From UBA1479 sp048263775 (GTDB lineage: Bacteria; Pseudomonadota; Alphaproteobacteria; Rhodospirillales; Casp-alpha2), in contig JBLXDU010000001.1 in NCBI GenBank assembly GCA_048263775.1, positions 1-64,000 on the forward strand: 64,000 nt of DNA, given 5' to 3'. Below the pieces are notes generated by a model, which was given only the letters and a program-made list of their open reading frames with translations, was not told the origin of the DNA and made no database searches. The first letter of the stretch is position 1. Every line of letters starts with the position of its first letter. Made by a program: the position numbers and the translations under genes. Below, piece by piece: positions 1-7,011 of the stretch.

Positions 1-1
1 G

Positions 2-163
2 ACGCAGGAGGTCTCAAGCTCGATCTCGACCGTGCAGGTCGCCGCCAACGATACCGACGGCTCTGCCACCGAGGTTCTGCATGCGTCCGACGAACTGGCG
101 CAGAAATCCTCCTCCCTGCAGCAGATCGTGCAGGCCTTCCTGCATGACGTGCGCGCCGCCTAA
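2..163 (+). CDS. Methyl-accepting chemotaxis protein, C-terminal end (partial)
   Basis: Only the last 53 codons are present; the gene begins before the window. The translated end reads TQEVSSSISTVQVAAND, then ELAQKSSSLQQIVQAFLHDV and stops at TAA. The heptad-like small and polar residue pattern, and the ending with S-S-L-x-x-x-V-x-x-F, are typical of the last helix of a chemoreceptor signalling domain, which packs in the coiled-coil bundle that controls CheA. Ligand domain and membrane topology lie outside the window. A strong intrinsic terminator follows about 40 bases downstream, so this is the end of its transcription unit. The assignment rests on pattern alone. Confidence 0.7.
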   Translation, partial: TQEVSSSISTVQVAANDTDGSATEVLHASDELAQKSSSLQQIVQAFLHDVRAA

Positions 164-204
164 GGGGCGCGGGCCACAGACAGAATTTTCCTCCCTCCCC
201 CCTC

Positions 205-250
205 TGGAACCCGGCTGGCGTTACGGCGCTGACCGGGTTCCACTTTTTTT
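205..250 (+). terminator. Rho-independent terminator of the chemoreceptor gene
   Basis: A perfect 10-bp stem (TGGAACCCGG at 205-214 with CCGGGTTCCA at 233-242) encloses an 18-nt loop and is followed by seven T residues (244-250). It lies 42 bases after the chemoreceptor stop codon. Confidence 0.85.
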
Positions 251-323
251 AATAATGTGTCATCCGGTGGCGGAGAGTGGGTTTTCGTGAACCAATTCCG
301 GAAACTTGTTCGGTATCGACCTA

Positions 324-352
324 AGTATGTGTTTAGGGCATACTAAAGTATG
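324..352. promoter_or_regulatory. Candidate operator upstream of the response regulator
   Basis: An inverted repeat CATACT-AA-AGTATG lies at 339-352, about 60 bases before the response regulator start. A second AGTATG in the same orientation is at 324-329, 23 bp away. This spacing of about two helical turns resembles a site for a dimeric regulator, possibly autoregulation by the LuxR-type protein encoded next. No experimental motif is known to me for it. Confidence 0.3.
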
Positions 353-412
353 GACCGGGGGGGTGCATCCGGCTGCGAAGCGAAGCGGCCATAAAAAAAC
401 GAGGCAGGCAGA

Positions 413-1063
413 ATGCGATTGCTGTTCGCCGATGACCATCCCATGTTTCTCGACGCGGTGCGTGAGCATCTCAACCGCGCTTTTCCCGATATCGAGATTC
501 AGGCGGCGTCCAATCTCGACGAAGTGACGACCCTGCTTTCGAACAGGAGGGACTACGATCTCGTGGTTCTGGACTTCTCCATGCCCGGCATGGAGGGCAC
601 GGAAGGGGTCAAACGGCTTCGCGCCGCCTATCCTGACCTAGCCATTGCCGTGACTTCCGGTGTCGCCAAGACACGGGACGTGAAGACCGTCCTTGATCTC
701 GGTGCTCATGGATTTCTGCCGAAAACATTGACCGGCTCCGCCTATGCAGGGGCCCTTCGCGTGATCGCCGAGGGCGGCACTTACGTGCCCGTGGAAACCA
801 TGCAGGCGTTGGCCGCCGAGGCGGCGGACCGCAAGATCAATGCGGAAGGCCTGACGCCCCGCGAGATGGAGGTGCTTGAGGGCATCGCCGACGGGAAACC
901 GAATAAGCAGATCGCTCGTGATCTTGAAATTCATGAAGTCACGGTGAAACTGCACGCGCGCAGCATCTTCAAGAAAATTGGCGTGCAGAACCGTTCACAA
1001 GCGGCTGTCGTCGCCCGTGAACGGGGACTCGTTTCGAGGGGCTATGTGCAGGAAAATTACTGA
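413..1063 (+). CDS. LuxR/NarL-family two-component response regulator
   Basis: A 216-residue DNA-binding response regulator. The N-terminal receiver domain (residues 1-120) has the acidic pair in FADDHP near residue 7 and the phospho-acceptor Asp54 in VVLDFSMPG. The C-terminal LuxR-type helix-turn-helix covers about residues 145-205 (LTPREMEVLEGIADG, then NKQIARDLEIHEVTVK). Family members control transcription when phosphorylated by a sensor kinase. No kinase gene is adjacent, so the partner is unknown; the large hybrid kinase at 22.5-25.5 kb is one possibility but there is no direct link. The ATG start is preceded by a purine-rich stretch. A small unknown protein follows 21 bases downstream and may share the transcript. 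Confidence 0.9.
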   Translation: MRLLFADDHPMFLDAVREHLNRAFPDIEIQAASNLDEVTTLLSNRRDYDLVVLDFSMPGMEGTEGVKRLRAAYPDLAIAVTSGVAKTRDVKTVLDLGAHGFLPKTLTGSAYAGALRVIAEGGTYVPVETMQALAAEAADRKINAEGLTPREMEVLEGIADGKPNKQIARDLEIHEVTVKLHARSIFKKIGVQNRSQAAVVARERGLVSRGYVQENY

Positions 1064-1084
1064 CCCTTATGAACGCGGGCCGTC

Positions 1085-1516
1085 ATGGGCATTTCGTGGA
1101 AAATCCATAAGGCCGAAAACCTTGTAAGCTTTTCCGTCTTCGGGCAATCAAGCCTTCTGGAGACGGTGGACGCGCTGCGCGATTTGGCCGCCGCACCGGA
1201 CTTTAGCCCCGGTATGCGTCGGCTTTATGTCTGTGATGATGGTCTGACGGCCGCCCCCGGGCTTGATTCCACCCAAGGGGCCTTTGTTGATGTGCTGGGT
1301 TTTCAGATCGCCAAGATGTTCGACCATCCGGCGACCGTGGCTTTGGTCTATCGGCGGGACAATACCGTCGCCGCCGATCGCTTTGCGAACACTGCCCGAG
1401 TGTGTGACGAAATCTATGCTCGCGACGGCAAGGGGCCCATGGACCGCAAGGTGTTCGAAGATATCGAAGACGCCATAGCGTGGTTGAAACTGCCGCCGGG
1501 TTTTCGGCCGTTTTAG
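1085..1516 (+). CDS. Hypothetical protein, possibly STAS/SpoIIAA-like
   Basis: A 143-residue soluble protein with no signal peptide or membrane segment. It alternates predicted strands and helices (GISWKIHKAENLVSFSVFG, then LLETVDALRDLAA and VALVYRRDN) and ends with AIAWLKLPPGF. This layout recalls SpoIIAA/STAS-like single-domain proteins common beside regulators in Alphaproteobacteria, but I see no diagnostic motif. It starts 21 bases after the response regulator, on the same strand, so the two are probably cotranscribed and may act in one signalling step. The function is otherwise unknown. Confidence 0.6.
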   Translation: MGISWKIHKAENLVSFSVFGQSSLLETVDALRDLAAAPDFSPGMRRLYVCDDGLTAAPGLDSTQGAFVDVLGFQIAKMFDHPATVALVYRRDNTVAADRFANTARVCDEIYARDGKGPMDRKVFEDIEDAIAWLKLPPGFRPF

Positions 1517-1521
1517 GAACC

Positions 1522-1560
1522 CTTTCCGGATATCAAGGACCGGTAATTTCGGAAAGTTTT
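1522..1560. terminator. Weak hairpin between convergent genes
   Basis: CTTTCCG (1522-1528) can pair with CGGAAAG (1550-1556), followed by TTTT. It lies between the plus-strand hypothetical gene and the minus-strand MFS gene. The stem is short with a 21-nt loop, so the terminator call is tentative. Confidence 0.35.
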
Positions 1561-1575
1561 CAGCCTTTTATCTTT

Positions 1576-2766
1576 TTAAGAATTTGTCCCCTGGATCCCA
1601 TGCGTGGGGGGTCGCAATGCCATCAGTGCGGCGAAAGAGACGAGTCCCAGCACACCCGAAAGCATAAGCGCGGCGGCGCCCATATGGTCGATCGCGAGGG
1701 CGAACAGGAAAGGGGCCCCGGCCTGGACGAAACGGGCTGGTGCCATCAGCAATCCCTGACGCCGCCCATATCCCACCGCCCCGAAGATGGCGAGGGGGAG
1801 GGTCCCGTTGGTGATGGTGAGGATACCGTTGCCGGCGCCGTGCAATAGGGAGAATGCGGATGCGGCCGGTGCTCCGGCGGCCAGTATTACGGCGGCACCC
1901 AAGGGGTGGGTTAGTGCCGCCAGCCGTGCGGACAGTAAGGGGTGAAAGTGTTTTAGGAATCCGAATTCAAGCAGCCTGCCCGCGACCTGGGCCGGGCCGA
2001 CCAAGGCCGCCGCTGCGATCGCAGCGGCGGGAGAGGCCCCGGCCTCTTGCAGTATCCGGGGAAGATGCGCCGCCATGGCGGTGCTGGTGAACCAAGTGAT
2101 GGCAAATACCAATGCCAGGATCGCGGCGGCGAATTTGGGAGGAGCCCCCGGGCCCGTGGATTGATGGGTTTCTCCGACGGGATAGTCGCCGGCTGGCGCA
2201 CCGGTTCCCTTCGGCACGAACAGCCGGTTAAGCGGCAGGCCGATAACCAGATGGGCGGCGGCCCAGGCGAAACAAGCGGCCCGCCAGCCGATCTCGGCTT
2301 CCATGAAGGCGGTGATCGGCCAGCAGATGGTGCTGGCGAATCCGGCCATCAGGGTGATGCCGGTGATGGCGCCCCGGGCATCGCGGCCGTAGAGACCGGC
2401 GAGGGTCGCAAAGGCGGCATCATAAAGGCCCATGGACATGCCGACGCCGATGACGAGCCAGGCGGCGAACAGTCCGATGACAGTCTCGGCCAGGCCGAGC
2501 ATCCCCAAGCCGACGGCGAACACGAGGTTCGCCGTCCATAGCAGGCCGCGCCCACCCAGCTTGTCGATCTGGCGCCCGACGATTGGGCCGAGCAATGCCG
2601 ACAGGATCAGGGCCGCGGAGAAGGCGGCATAGACAAGGCCGGTCGTCACGTTGATCTCCGCCGCCATGGGTTCCGCAAGGATCGCCGGCAGATAATAGGT
2701 TGACCCCCAGCCCAGGGTTTGTCCCGTGCCGACGGCGATGACGACGGCTCTGCGCCGGGTCTTCAT
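1576..2766 (-). CDS. MFS transporter in the padR-arsO-like operon
   Basis: A 396-residue major facilitator superfamily permease with about 12 hydrophobic segments. Characteristic pieces are GQTLGWGSTYYLPAILAEPM in segment 1 and GPIVGRQIDKLGGRGLLW, a variant of the family motif after segment 2. It starts nine bases after the stop of the flavoprotein gene and is the last gene of a three-gene operon with a PadR regulator. MFS exporters occur in arsenic operons (ArsJ, ArsK), and a true arsJ lies 3 kb away, so export of an arsenical or an oxidised product is a plausible inference. The sequence itself does not name the substrate, and this protein is clearly different from the neighbouring ArsJ. Confidence 0.8.
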   Translation of the reverse strand: MKTRRRAVVIAVGTGQTLGWGSTYYLPAILAEPMAAEINVTTGLVYAAFSAALILSALLGPIVGRQIDKLGGRGLLWTANLVFAVGLGMLGLAETVIGLFAAWLVIGVGMSMGLYDAAFATLAGLYGRDARGAITGITLMAGFASTICWPITAFMEAEIGWRAACFAWAAAHLVIGLPLNRLFVPKGTGAPAGDYPVGETHQSTGPGAPPKFAAAILALVFAITWFTSTAMAAHLPRILQEAGASPAAAIAAAALVGPAQVAGRLLEFGFLKHFHPLLSARLAALTHPLGAAVILAAGAPAASAFSLLHGAGNGILTITNGTLPLAIFGAVGYGRRQGLLMAPARFVQAGAPFLFALAIDHMGAAALMLSGVLGLVSFAALMALRPPTHGIQGTNS

Positions 2767-2775
2767 GATCAGTCC

Positions 2776-4164
2776 TTAGGCGCCTGCGGCCGCATCGGGG
2801 CCGCAACCGCAGCCCTCCTTGCCGGCGGCCTTGGCATCCATGTCACGGACGCAGCAGGCGTCGACCTCTTCGGGTGCCGGCCCGCCGCAGCAGGCGGTTT
2901 CTTCCGCCGCGCCCGGCAGGCTGCACACACCCGTTTCCGGCAGGTCCAGTTCGACACGGTGCGCCGCCGCGACGTCCCCTGCCAACCAGGCAGCGATGGA
3001 GCGTACCTGCTCGTAGCCGGTGGTCATCAAAAAGGTCGGCGCGCGGCCGTAGGACTTCATCCCGGCGATGAAGAAATCAGGTTCAGGATGGCTTAGTTCG
3101 CGCACGCCGTGAGGGCGTACGGTGCCGCAACTGTGCAGGTTGGGGTCGATCAGGGGCGCCAGGTCGTTGACGGCCTCCAGCCAGGGGTCGAGACCCAGCC
3201 GCACCTCGCGCAGCATGTCGAGCTGCGGACGGAAGCCCGTGGCGACGACGATGCGGTCGACTTGTCGGTGATCGTCGGCGCCGTCCAAGACGCCGTCGAT
3301 ATCAAGACTGTCGCCGTTGCGCGACACGGCGCGCACGGAATAGGGCCGGAGCAGGGTCAGGCGACCCGATTCCATGGCGGCGCGGGTTCGGATTCCCAGG
3401 TCGCCGCGCGCCGGCAGGGCATCGGCGGTGCCACCGCCGAACAACGTGTCGCCGGTATCGCGACGCACGGCCCAGATGATCTCCGTACCCGGTTCGGCAT
3501 CCTTCAGGTCCAACAGGTCAAGAAGCACGTTGAAGGCCGAATGGCCGCTGCCGACCACCAATGTGCGCCTGCCGGCGTAATCGGCGCGGGCGCGGTCCAG
3601 CACGTCGGGAATGCCATAGGCGATATGGTCGGCGCAGTCGGCTTCGCCGGGCGCGGGCAGGCCGCCAGCCCCCATCGGGTTCGGCGCAGTCCAGGTGCCG
3701 GAAGCATCAATCACCGCGGCGGCGTCAAGGGAAGAGCCGTCGGCGAGTCTGATTTCGAACGGCCGCTCCGCGCGCCCTTCGGAACGGACCTTGTCCATGC
3801 CCTTGCGGCCAAGGGCGGTAACCCTGGCGTTGAGACGCAGATGAGGGCGGATCGCCATGTGGGCCGCGAGCGGCGCCAGATAGCGGTCGACGATTTCACC
3901 GCCCGTAGGCAGGGCGTCGGGATCGGGCGCCTGCCATCCTGTGTCTTCCAGCAGGCAGCGGGCCGCCTTGTCGATGTTGTAGCGCCAGGATGAGAACAGG
4001 CGCACGTGCCCCCATTCGCGCATGGCGGCGCCGGGTTCGGCCCCGGCCTCCAGAATGACGAAGGGCAGGCCGTACTCGTGCAAGTGCGCGGCGGCGGCGA
4101 GGCCGACCGGGCCGGCGCCGATGATCGCGACGGGAAGTTCTGACCGGGGTGAGGAGGATGGCAT
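2776..4164 (-). CDS. ArsO-like flavin-dependent monooxygenase with Cys-rich tail
   Basis: A 462-residue FAD/NAD(P)-binding oxidoreductase. It has an N-terminal FAD motif IIGAGPVGLAAAAHL (GxGPxG at residues 16-21), a second nucleotide-binding motif VVGSGHSA (205-210) and an ATGFRP motif (308-313), the layout of flavin-containing monooxygenases such as the ArsO group of arsenic operons. The last 50 residues form an extra tail holding seven cysteines (414, 425, 426, 437, 438, 452, 454), including two CC pairs and a CGC. Such clusters can bind As(III) or soft metals. It lies between a Cys-rich PadR regulator and an MFS permease. The reaction and substrate are inferred from context only; a generic metal or thiol oxidoreductase is also possible. 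Confidence 0.7.
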   Translation of the reverse strand: MPSSSPRSELPVAIIGAGPVGLAAAAHLHEYGLPFVILEAGAEPGAAMREWGHVRLFSSWRYNIDKAARCLLEDTGWQAPDPDALPTGGEIVDRYLAPLAAHMAIRPHLRLNARVTALGRKGMDKVRSEGRAERPFEIRLADGSSLDAAAVIDASGTWTAPNPMGAGGLPAPGEADCADHIAYGIPDVLDRARADYAGRRTLVVGSGHSAFNVLLDLLDLKDAEPGTEIIWAVRRDTGDTLFGGGTADALPARGDLGIRTRAAMESGRLTLLRPYSVRAVSRNGDSLDIDGVLDGADDHRQVDRIVVATGFRPQLDMLREVRLGLDPWLEAVNDLAPLIDPNLHSCGTVRPHGVRELSHPEPDFFIAGMKSYGRAPTFLMTTGYEQVRSIAAWLAGDVAAAHRVELDLPETGVCSLPGAAEETACCGGPAPEEVDACCVRDMDAKAAGKEGCGCGPDAAAGA

Positions 4165-4186
4165 GGCGGGTGTCCTTGTCTGACAT

Positions 4187-4198
4187 TCAATGCATTGA
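4187..4198. promoter_or_regulatory. Palindrome upstream of the ArsO-like gene
   Basis: TCAATGCATTGA is a perfect 12-bp palindrome lying 22 bases before the ArsO-like start codon, in the gap after padR. A TTGACC lies upstream of it on the minus strand, but no good -10 box is seen. It may be an internal operator. It does not resemble the dyad in front of padR. Confidence 0.3.
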
Positions 4199-4226
4199 GG
4201 GGTGATATAAAAGGGTCAAAAAAATA

Positions 4227-4625
4227 TCAGCAGCAGTCCTCGGTCCGGCAGATACCTTCGCTGTTGGCGGAAACGCAGGCGCCGACCTCGGCCCAGGCCT
4301 TGACCGCGACCTGGAATGCCGTCTCACCCTTGTCGGTGATCGTGTAGATCTTTCGCTTCCGGCCGCTCACGACCTCTTCACGGACGGTGACGTAACCGCC
4401 TTTCTCGAACTCCTTCAGGACCGGATACAGGGCGCCCGGTGTCGGCGAGCAGCAGCCCTGTGTCGTATTCTCCACGGCCTTGGAGATTTCGTAGCCGTGC
4501 ATGGGGCGACGATTGAGGACGCAGAGGATGAAGAACTTCGACAGGCTCATCTTGATCAGCCCGTTCCAATAGACGGGGTCCGTGTAGTCGATCTCTGGCG
4601 GTGCGACGGGGGCTAAGCGGGGCAT
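4227..4625 (-). CDS. PadR-family transcriptional regulator with CC motifs
   Basis: A 132-residue winged-helix regulator. The PadR signature is clear: MSLSKFFILCVLNRRPMHGY, then GALYPVLKEFEKGGYV and the wing GRKRKIYTIT. It has seven cysteines, with adjacent pairs Cys58-Cys59 (TQGCCSPTPG, in the DNA-binding region) and Cys131-Cys132 at the C-terminus. Thiol pairs of this kind suggest sensing of As(III) or another thiophilic ion, which is inference. The start ATG at 4625 is chosen over upstream in-frame starts because these would run through the dyad operator at 4659-4680. It is first in an operon with the ArsO-like and MFS genes and diverges from the SorC regulator. Confidence 0.85.
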   Translation of the reverse strand: MPRLAPVAPPEIDYTDPVYWNGLIKMSLSKFFILCVLNRRPMHGYEISKAVENTTQGCCSPTPGALYPVLKEFEKGGYVTVREEVVSGRKRKIYTITDKGETAFQVAVKAWAEVGACVSANSEGICRTEDCC

Positions 4626-4658
4626 GGCTCTACCGGGATGATGAATGAAGATGGTTTC

Positions 4659-4680
4659 GATAGGTAATATATTATCCATC
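4659..4680. promoter_or_regulatory. Candidate PadR operator in the padR/sorC divergent region
   Basis: A 22-bp dyad has a perfect 10-bp core TAATATATTA and matching outer arms GAT...ATC, with only two mismatched pairs. It starts 34 bases upstream of the padR start. PadR-type regulators bind AT-rich dyads overlapping their own promoter. The region also carries TATATA-like sequence suited to -10 boxes on both strands, so it could control sorC too. Confidence 0.55.
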
Positions 4681-4701
4681 AATATATAAATCAAGCTGTC
4701 T

Positions 4702-4736
4702 CGATGGCCGGCTGAGATGCTCACCATCGGCCATCG
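4702..4736. promoter_or_regulatory. Inverted repeat upstream of the SorC-family regulator
   Basis: CGATGGCCG (4702-4710) and CGGCCATCG (4728-4736) form a perfect 9-bp inverted repeat with half-site centres 26 bp apart, ending 38 bases before the regulator start. Wide dyads are usual for SorC/CggR-type tetrameric repressors, so an autoregulatory operator is plausible. A leader hairpin is the alternative. Confidence 0.4.
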
Positions 4737-4774
4737 TGGCTCGCATGGCGCCCCGCGGGAGGTTAGGATAGGTC

Positions 4775-5749
4775 ATGGCAAAACAGAAAAAGAACGGCGG
4801 TTCAGGCACCCGCCCCGCCGCCATCGATCCGGCGCTTGCGGCGCGCATCTGCTGGTACCATTTCCGCGAGGGACAAACACAGCAGGAGGTCGCGGATCGC
4901 GTCGGGCTCAACCGGGCGACGGTGAACCGGGTGATCAATGATGCCCGCCGCGAAGGGATTGTCCGGGTGACGTTGGATCTACCGCTGGCGCCCTGTCTGG
5001 AGGCCGAGAACGCGCTGCGCGAGAGGTTCGGCCTGCGCGATGCCGTGGTCGTGCCGGCGCCTGCGGACGAGGACGACGTGCGCCGGGTGGTCGGGCTCGC
5101 CGCCGGGCAATACCTGTCCGGTGTGCTGGCGCCCGATGCCTTCCTAGGGCTTGGCTGGGGTGCGACGATCCATGCCGCGGGCTTCAGCCTGATCCCCCGC
5201 GAAGGGGCAGCGAACACCGTCGTGTCCCTGTCGGGCGGCTTGTCGCAAAGTGGCGCCATCAATCCCTATGACAACGCCGCCGCGTTCGCGCGCGTGCTGG
5301 GCGCCGGCTGCTACTACATGACCGCGCCGATGATTGCGGAAACGGCGGCCGCCCGGGCGACCTTCGCAGAGAGTGACCCGGTCCGCCGGATCTACGATAT
5401 TGCCGGGCGGTGCCAGGCGGCGCTGATCTCGGCGGTCGACCTGTCAGCCAAGACCAAGATGGTTGAATACGGCGTGCTGACCCGCGATCAGGTGGCGGAC
5501 CTTAAACGGGCTGGCTCGGTCGGCAACATTTGCGACTATTTCATCGATGCGGACGGACGGATGATCGATCACGAGATCAATGCCCGCACCCTGTCGGTGC
5601 CTTTCGAGACGCTGCGCCGTATCCCCAATGTCATCCTTGCGGCCGGCGGCACGTTCAAGGCGGACATCGTGCGGGCCGCCCTGTCCGCCGGTCTGGCCAA
5701 TACGCTGATTACGGACGAGAAGTGCGCGGCGGTTCTGCTGCGCGGCTAA
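4775..5749 (+). CDS. SorC/DeoR-type sugar-binding transcriptional regulator
   Basis: A 324-residue regulator. The N-terminal helix-turn-helix (about residues 20-60) reads YHFREGQTQQEVADRVGLNR, followed by a sugar-phosphate-isomerase-like effector domain (about 65-320) with GLGWGATIH, SLSGGLSQSG and a closing ILAAGGTFKADIVRAAL. The family includes SorC, DeoR-like repressors and CggR, which controls glyceraldehyde-3-phosphate dehydrogenase genes in response to fructose-1,6-bisphosphate. A GAPDH gene lies 1.3 kb downstream on the other strand, so a link between triose-phosphate sensing and the gapdh-arsJ pair is possible but unproven. A GGAGG-like site precedes the ATG. It converges on arsJ with a gap of only 15 bases. 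Confidence 0.85.
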   Translation: MAKQKKNGGSGTRPAAIDPALAARICWYHFREGQTQQEVADRVGLNRATVNRVINDARREGIVRVTLDLPLAPCLEAENALRERFGLRDAVVVPAPADEDDVRRVVGLAAGQYLSGVLAPDAFLGLGWGATIHAAGFSLIPREGAANTVVSLSGGLSQSGAINPYDNAAAFARVLGAGCYYMTAPMIAETAAARATFAESDPVRRIYDIAGRCQAALISAVDLSAKTKMVEYGVLTRDQVADLKRAGSVGNICDYFIDADGRMIDHEINARTLSVPFETLRRIPNVILAAGGTFKADIVRAALSAGLANTLITDEKCAAVLLRG

Positions 5750-5764
5750 GGGCGGCGGTTGTTT

Positions 5765-6985
5765 CTAGACAGTGTGCAGCGCGCGCTTGTCGCTGAGGAA
5801 CGATGTGAAGACCGTGGCGACGACAAGAAACGCGAACGCGACGATCAGGCATCCGTCGATCCCCGCCCATTGATAGGAGATACCGGACAGCAGTGTTCCC
5901 AACAGGCGCCCGGTGGCGTTTGCGCCGTAGTAGAATCCCACGTTCATGGTCACGCCGTCGTTTTCCGACAGCGCCAGGATCAGGTAGGAATGCACGGCGG
6001 AATTCACGGCGAACACGATTCCGAACAGAGCCAGTCCGGCGATCAAAGTGACCCCAGGATCAACGCCGAGGCTCAATGCCGCGATGATCACCACGACGAT
6101 CAGGGCGAGCAGGACCAGCCAGATCCTTGCGGCGCGGACTTCGGTGCTCAACCCGTCGAGCGATCGTGACGTCAGTTTGGGTGCTACCGCCTGCACGAAA
6201 CCATAACCGATCACCCAGGCGGCCATGAAGGCGCCGACCTGGTTGAAGGTCCAACCCAGTTGATCGTACATGAACACGGGCACGCCGACGACGAACCACA
6301 CGTCGCGCGCACCGAACAGGAACACCCGCGCCGCCGACAGCAGGTTAATCTCCCGCGACTTGGAGAAAATCTCGGTGAACTTGGCTTTCTTCTTGGCCTT
6401 GCCCATGCCTTTTTCGACGGCCAGGGCGGCGCCCGCCAGGATGACCGCCAGGAATCCGGCCATCAACCACAGACCGTCCTGGAATCCGGCGACGGACAGC
6501 AGCAAGGCGCCGATGAAAAAGCCCAAGCCCTTGATGGCGTTCTTGGATCCCGTCAACAGGGCGACCCAGCGGTAAAGCCCGCCGGTTTCATTCTCCGGCA
6601 CGACGAATTTGAGCGCGCTTTTAGAGCTCATTTTCGTCAGATCCTTGGCGACGCCGGACAGGCCCTGGACCACCAGAACGAACAGGACGGACAGTTCCTT
6701 CGGCCAAGCAGGATCGAGCGCGGAGAGGGCGAGCAGGGCGACGATCTGAAGCAACAGGCCGCCGGTCAGGGTCAGTTTCAGGCCGAACCTTGACGCCACC
6801 CAGCCGCCGCCGGCGTTGGTGATGATGCCCATCAGCTCATACGCAAGGAACAGCACCGCCAGTTCAAACGGAGTGTAGCCCAACCGGTGGAAGTGCAGGA
6901 GCACGAGCATCCGCAAGGCACCGTCCGTGAGCATGAAGCCCCAATAGGCGGCGGTCACGACGGCGTATTTTCGAACGTCCAACAT
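5765..6985 (-). CDS. arsJ: Organoarsenical efflux MFS transporter ArsJ
   Basis: A 406-residue MFS permease of the ArsJ type, which exports 1-arseno-3-phosphoglycerate and so, together with GAPDH, gives arsenate resistance. The N-terminus YWGFMLTDGALRMLVLLHFH is the ArsJ hallmark, followed by GYTPFELAVLFLAYELMG. The pairing with a GAPDH gene immediately upstream supports this strongly. I chose ATG at 6985 because GGAG lies nine bases upstream. A TTG at 7015 overlapping the GAPDH TGA stop by three bases would give a 416-residue form with direct translational coupling. It is the last gene of the minus-strand run and converges on the SorC regulator. Confidence 0.9.
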   Translation of the reverse strand: MLDVRKYAVVTAAYWGFMLTDGALRMLVLLHFHRLGYTPFELAVLFLAYELMGIITNAGGGWVASRFGLKLTLTGGLLLQIVALLALSALDPAWPKELSVLFVLVVQGLSGVAKDLTKMSSKSALKFVVPENETGGLYRWVALLTGSKNAIKGLGFFIGALLLSVAGFQDGLWLMAGFLAVILAGAALAVEKGMGKAKKKAKFTEIFSKSREINLLSAARVFLFGARDVWFVVGVPVFMYDQLGWTFNQVGAFMAAWVIGYGFVQAVAPKLTSRSLDGLSTEVRAARIWLVLLALIVVVIIAALSLGVDPGVTLIAGLALFGIVFAVNSAVHSYLILALSENDGVTMNVGFYYGANATGRLLGTLLSGISYQWAGIDGCLIVAFAFLVVATVFTSFLSDKRALHTV

Positions 6986-7011
6986 CGCTTGATGCTCCAG
7001 GGCAGGGCGGG

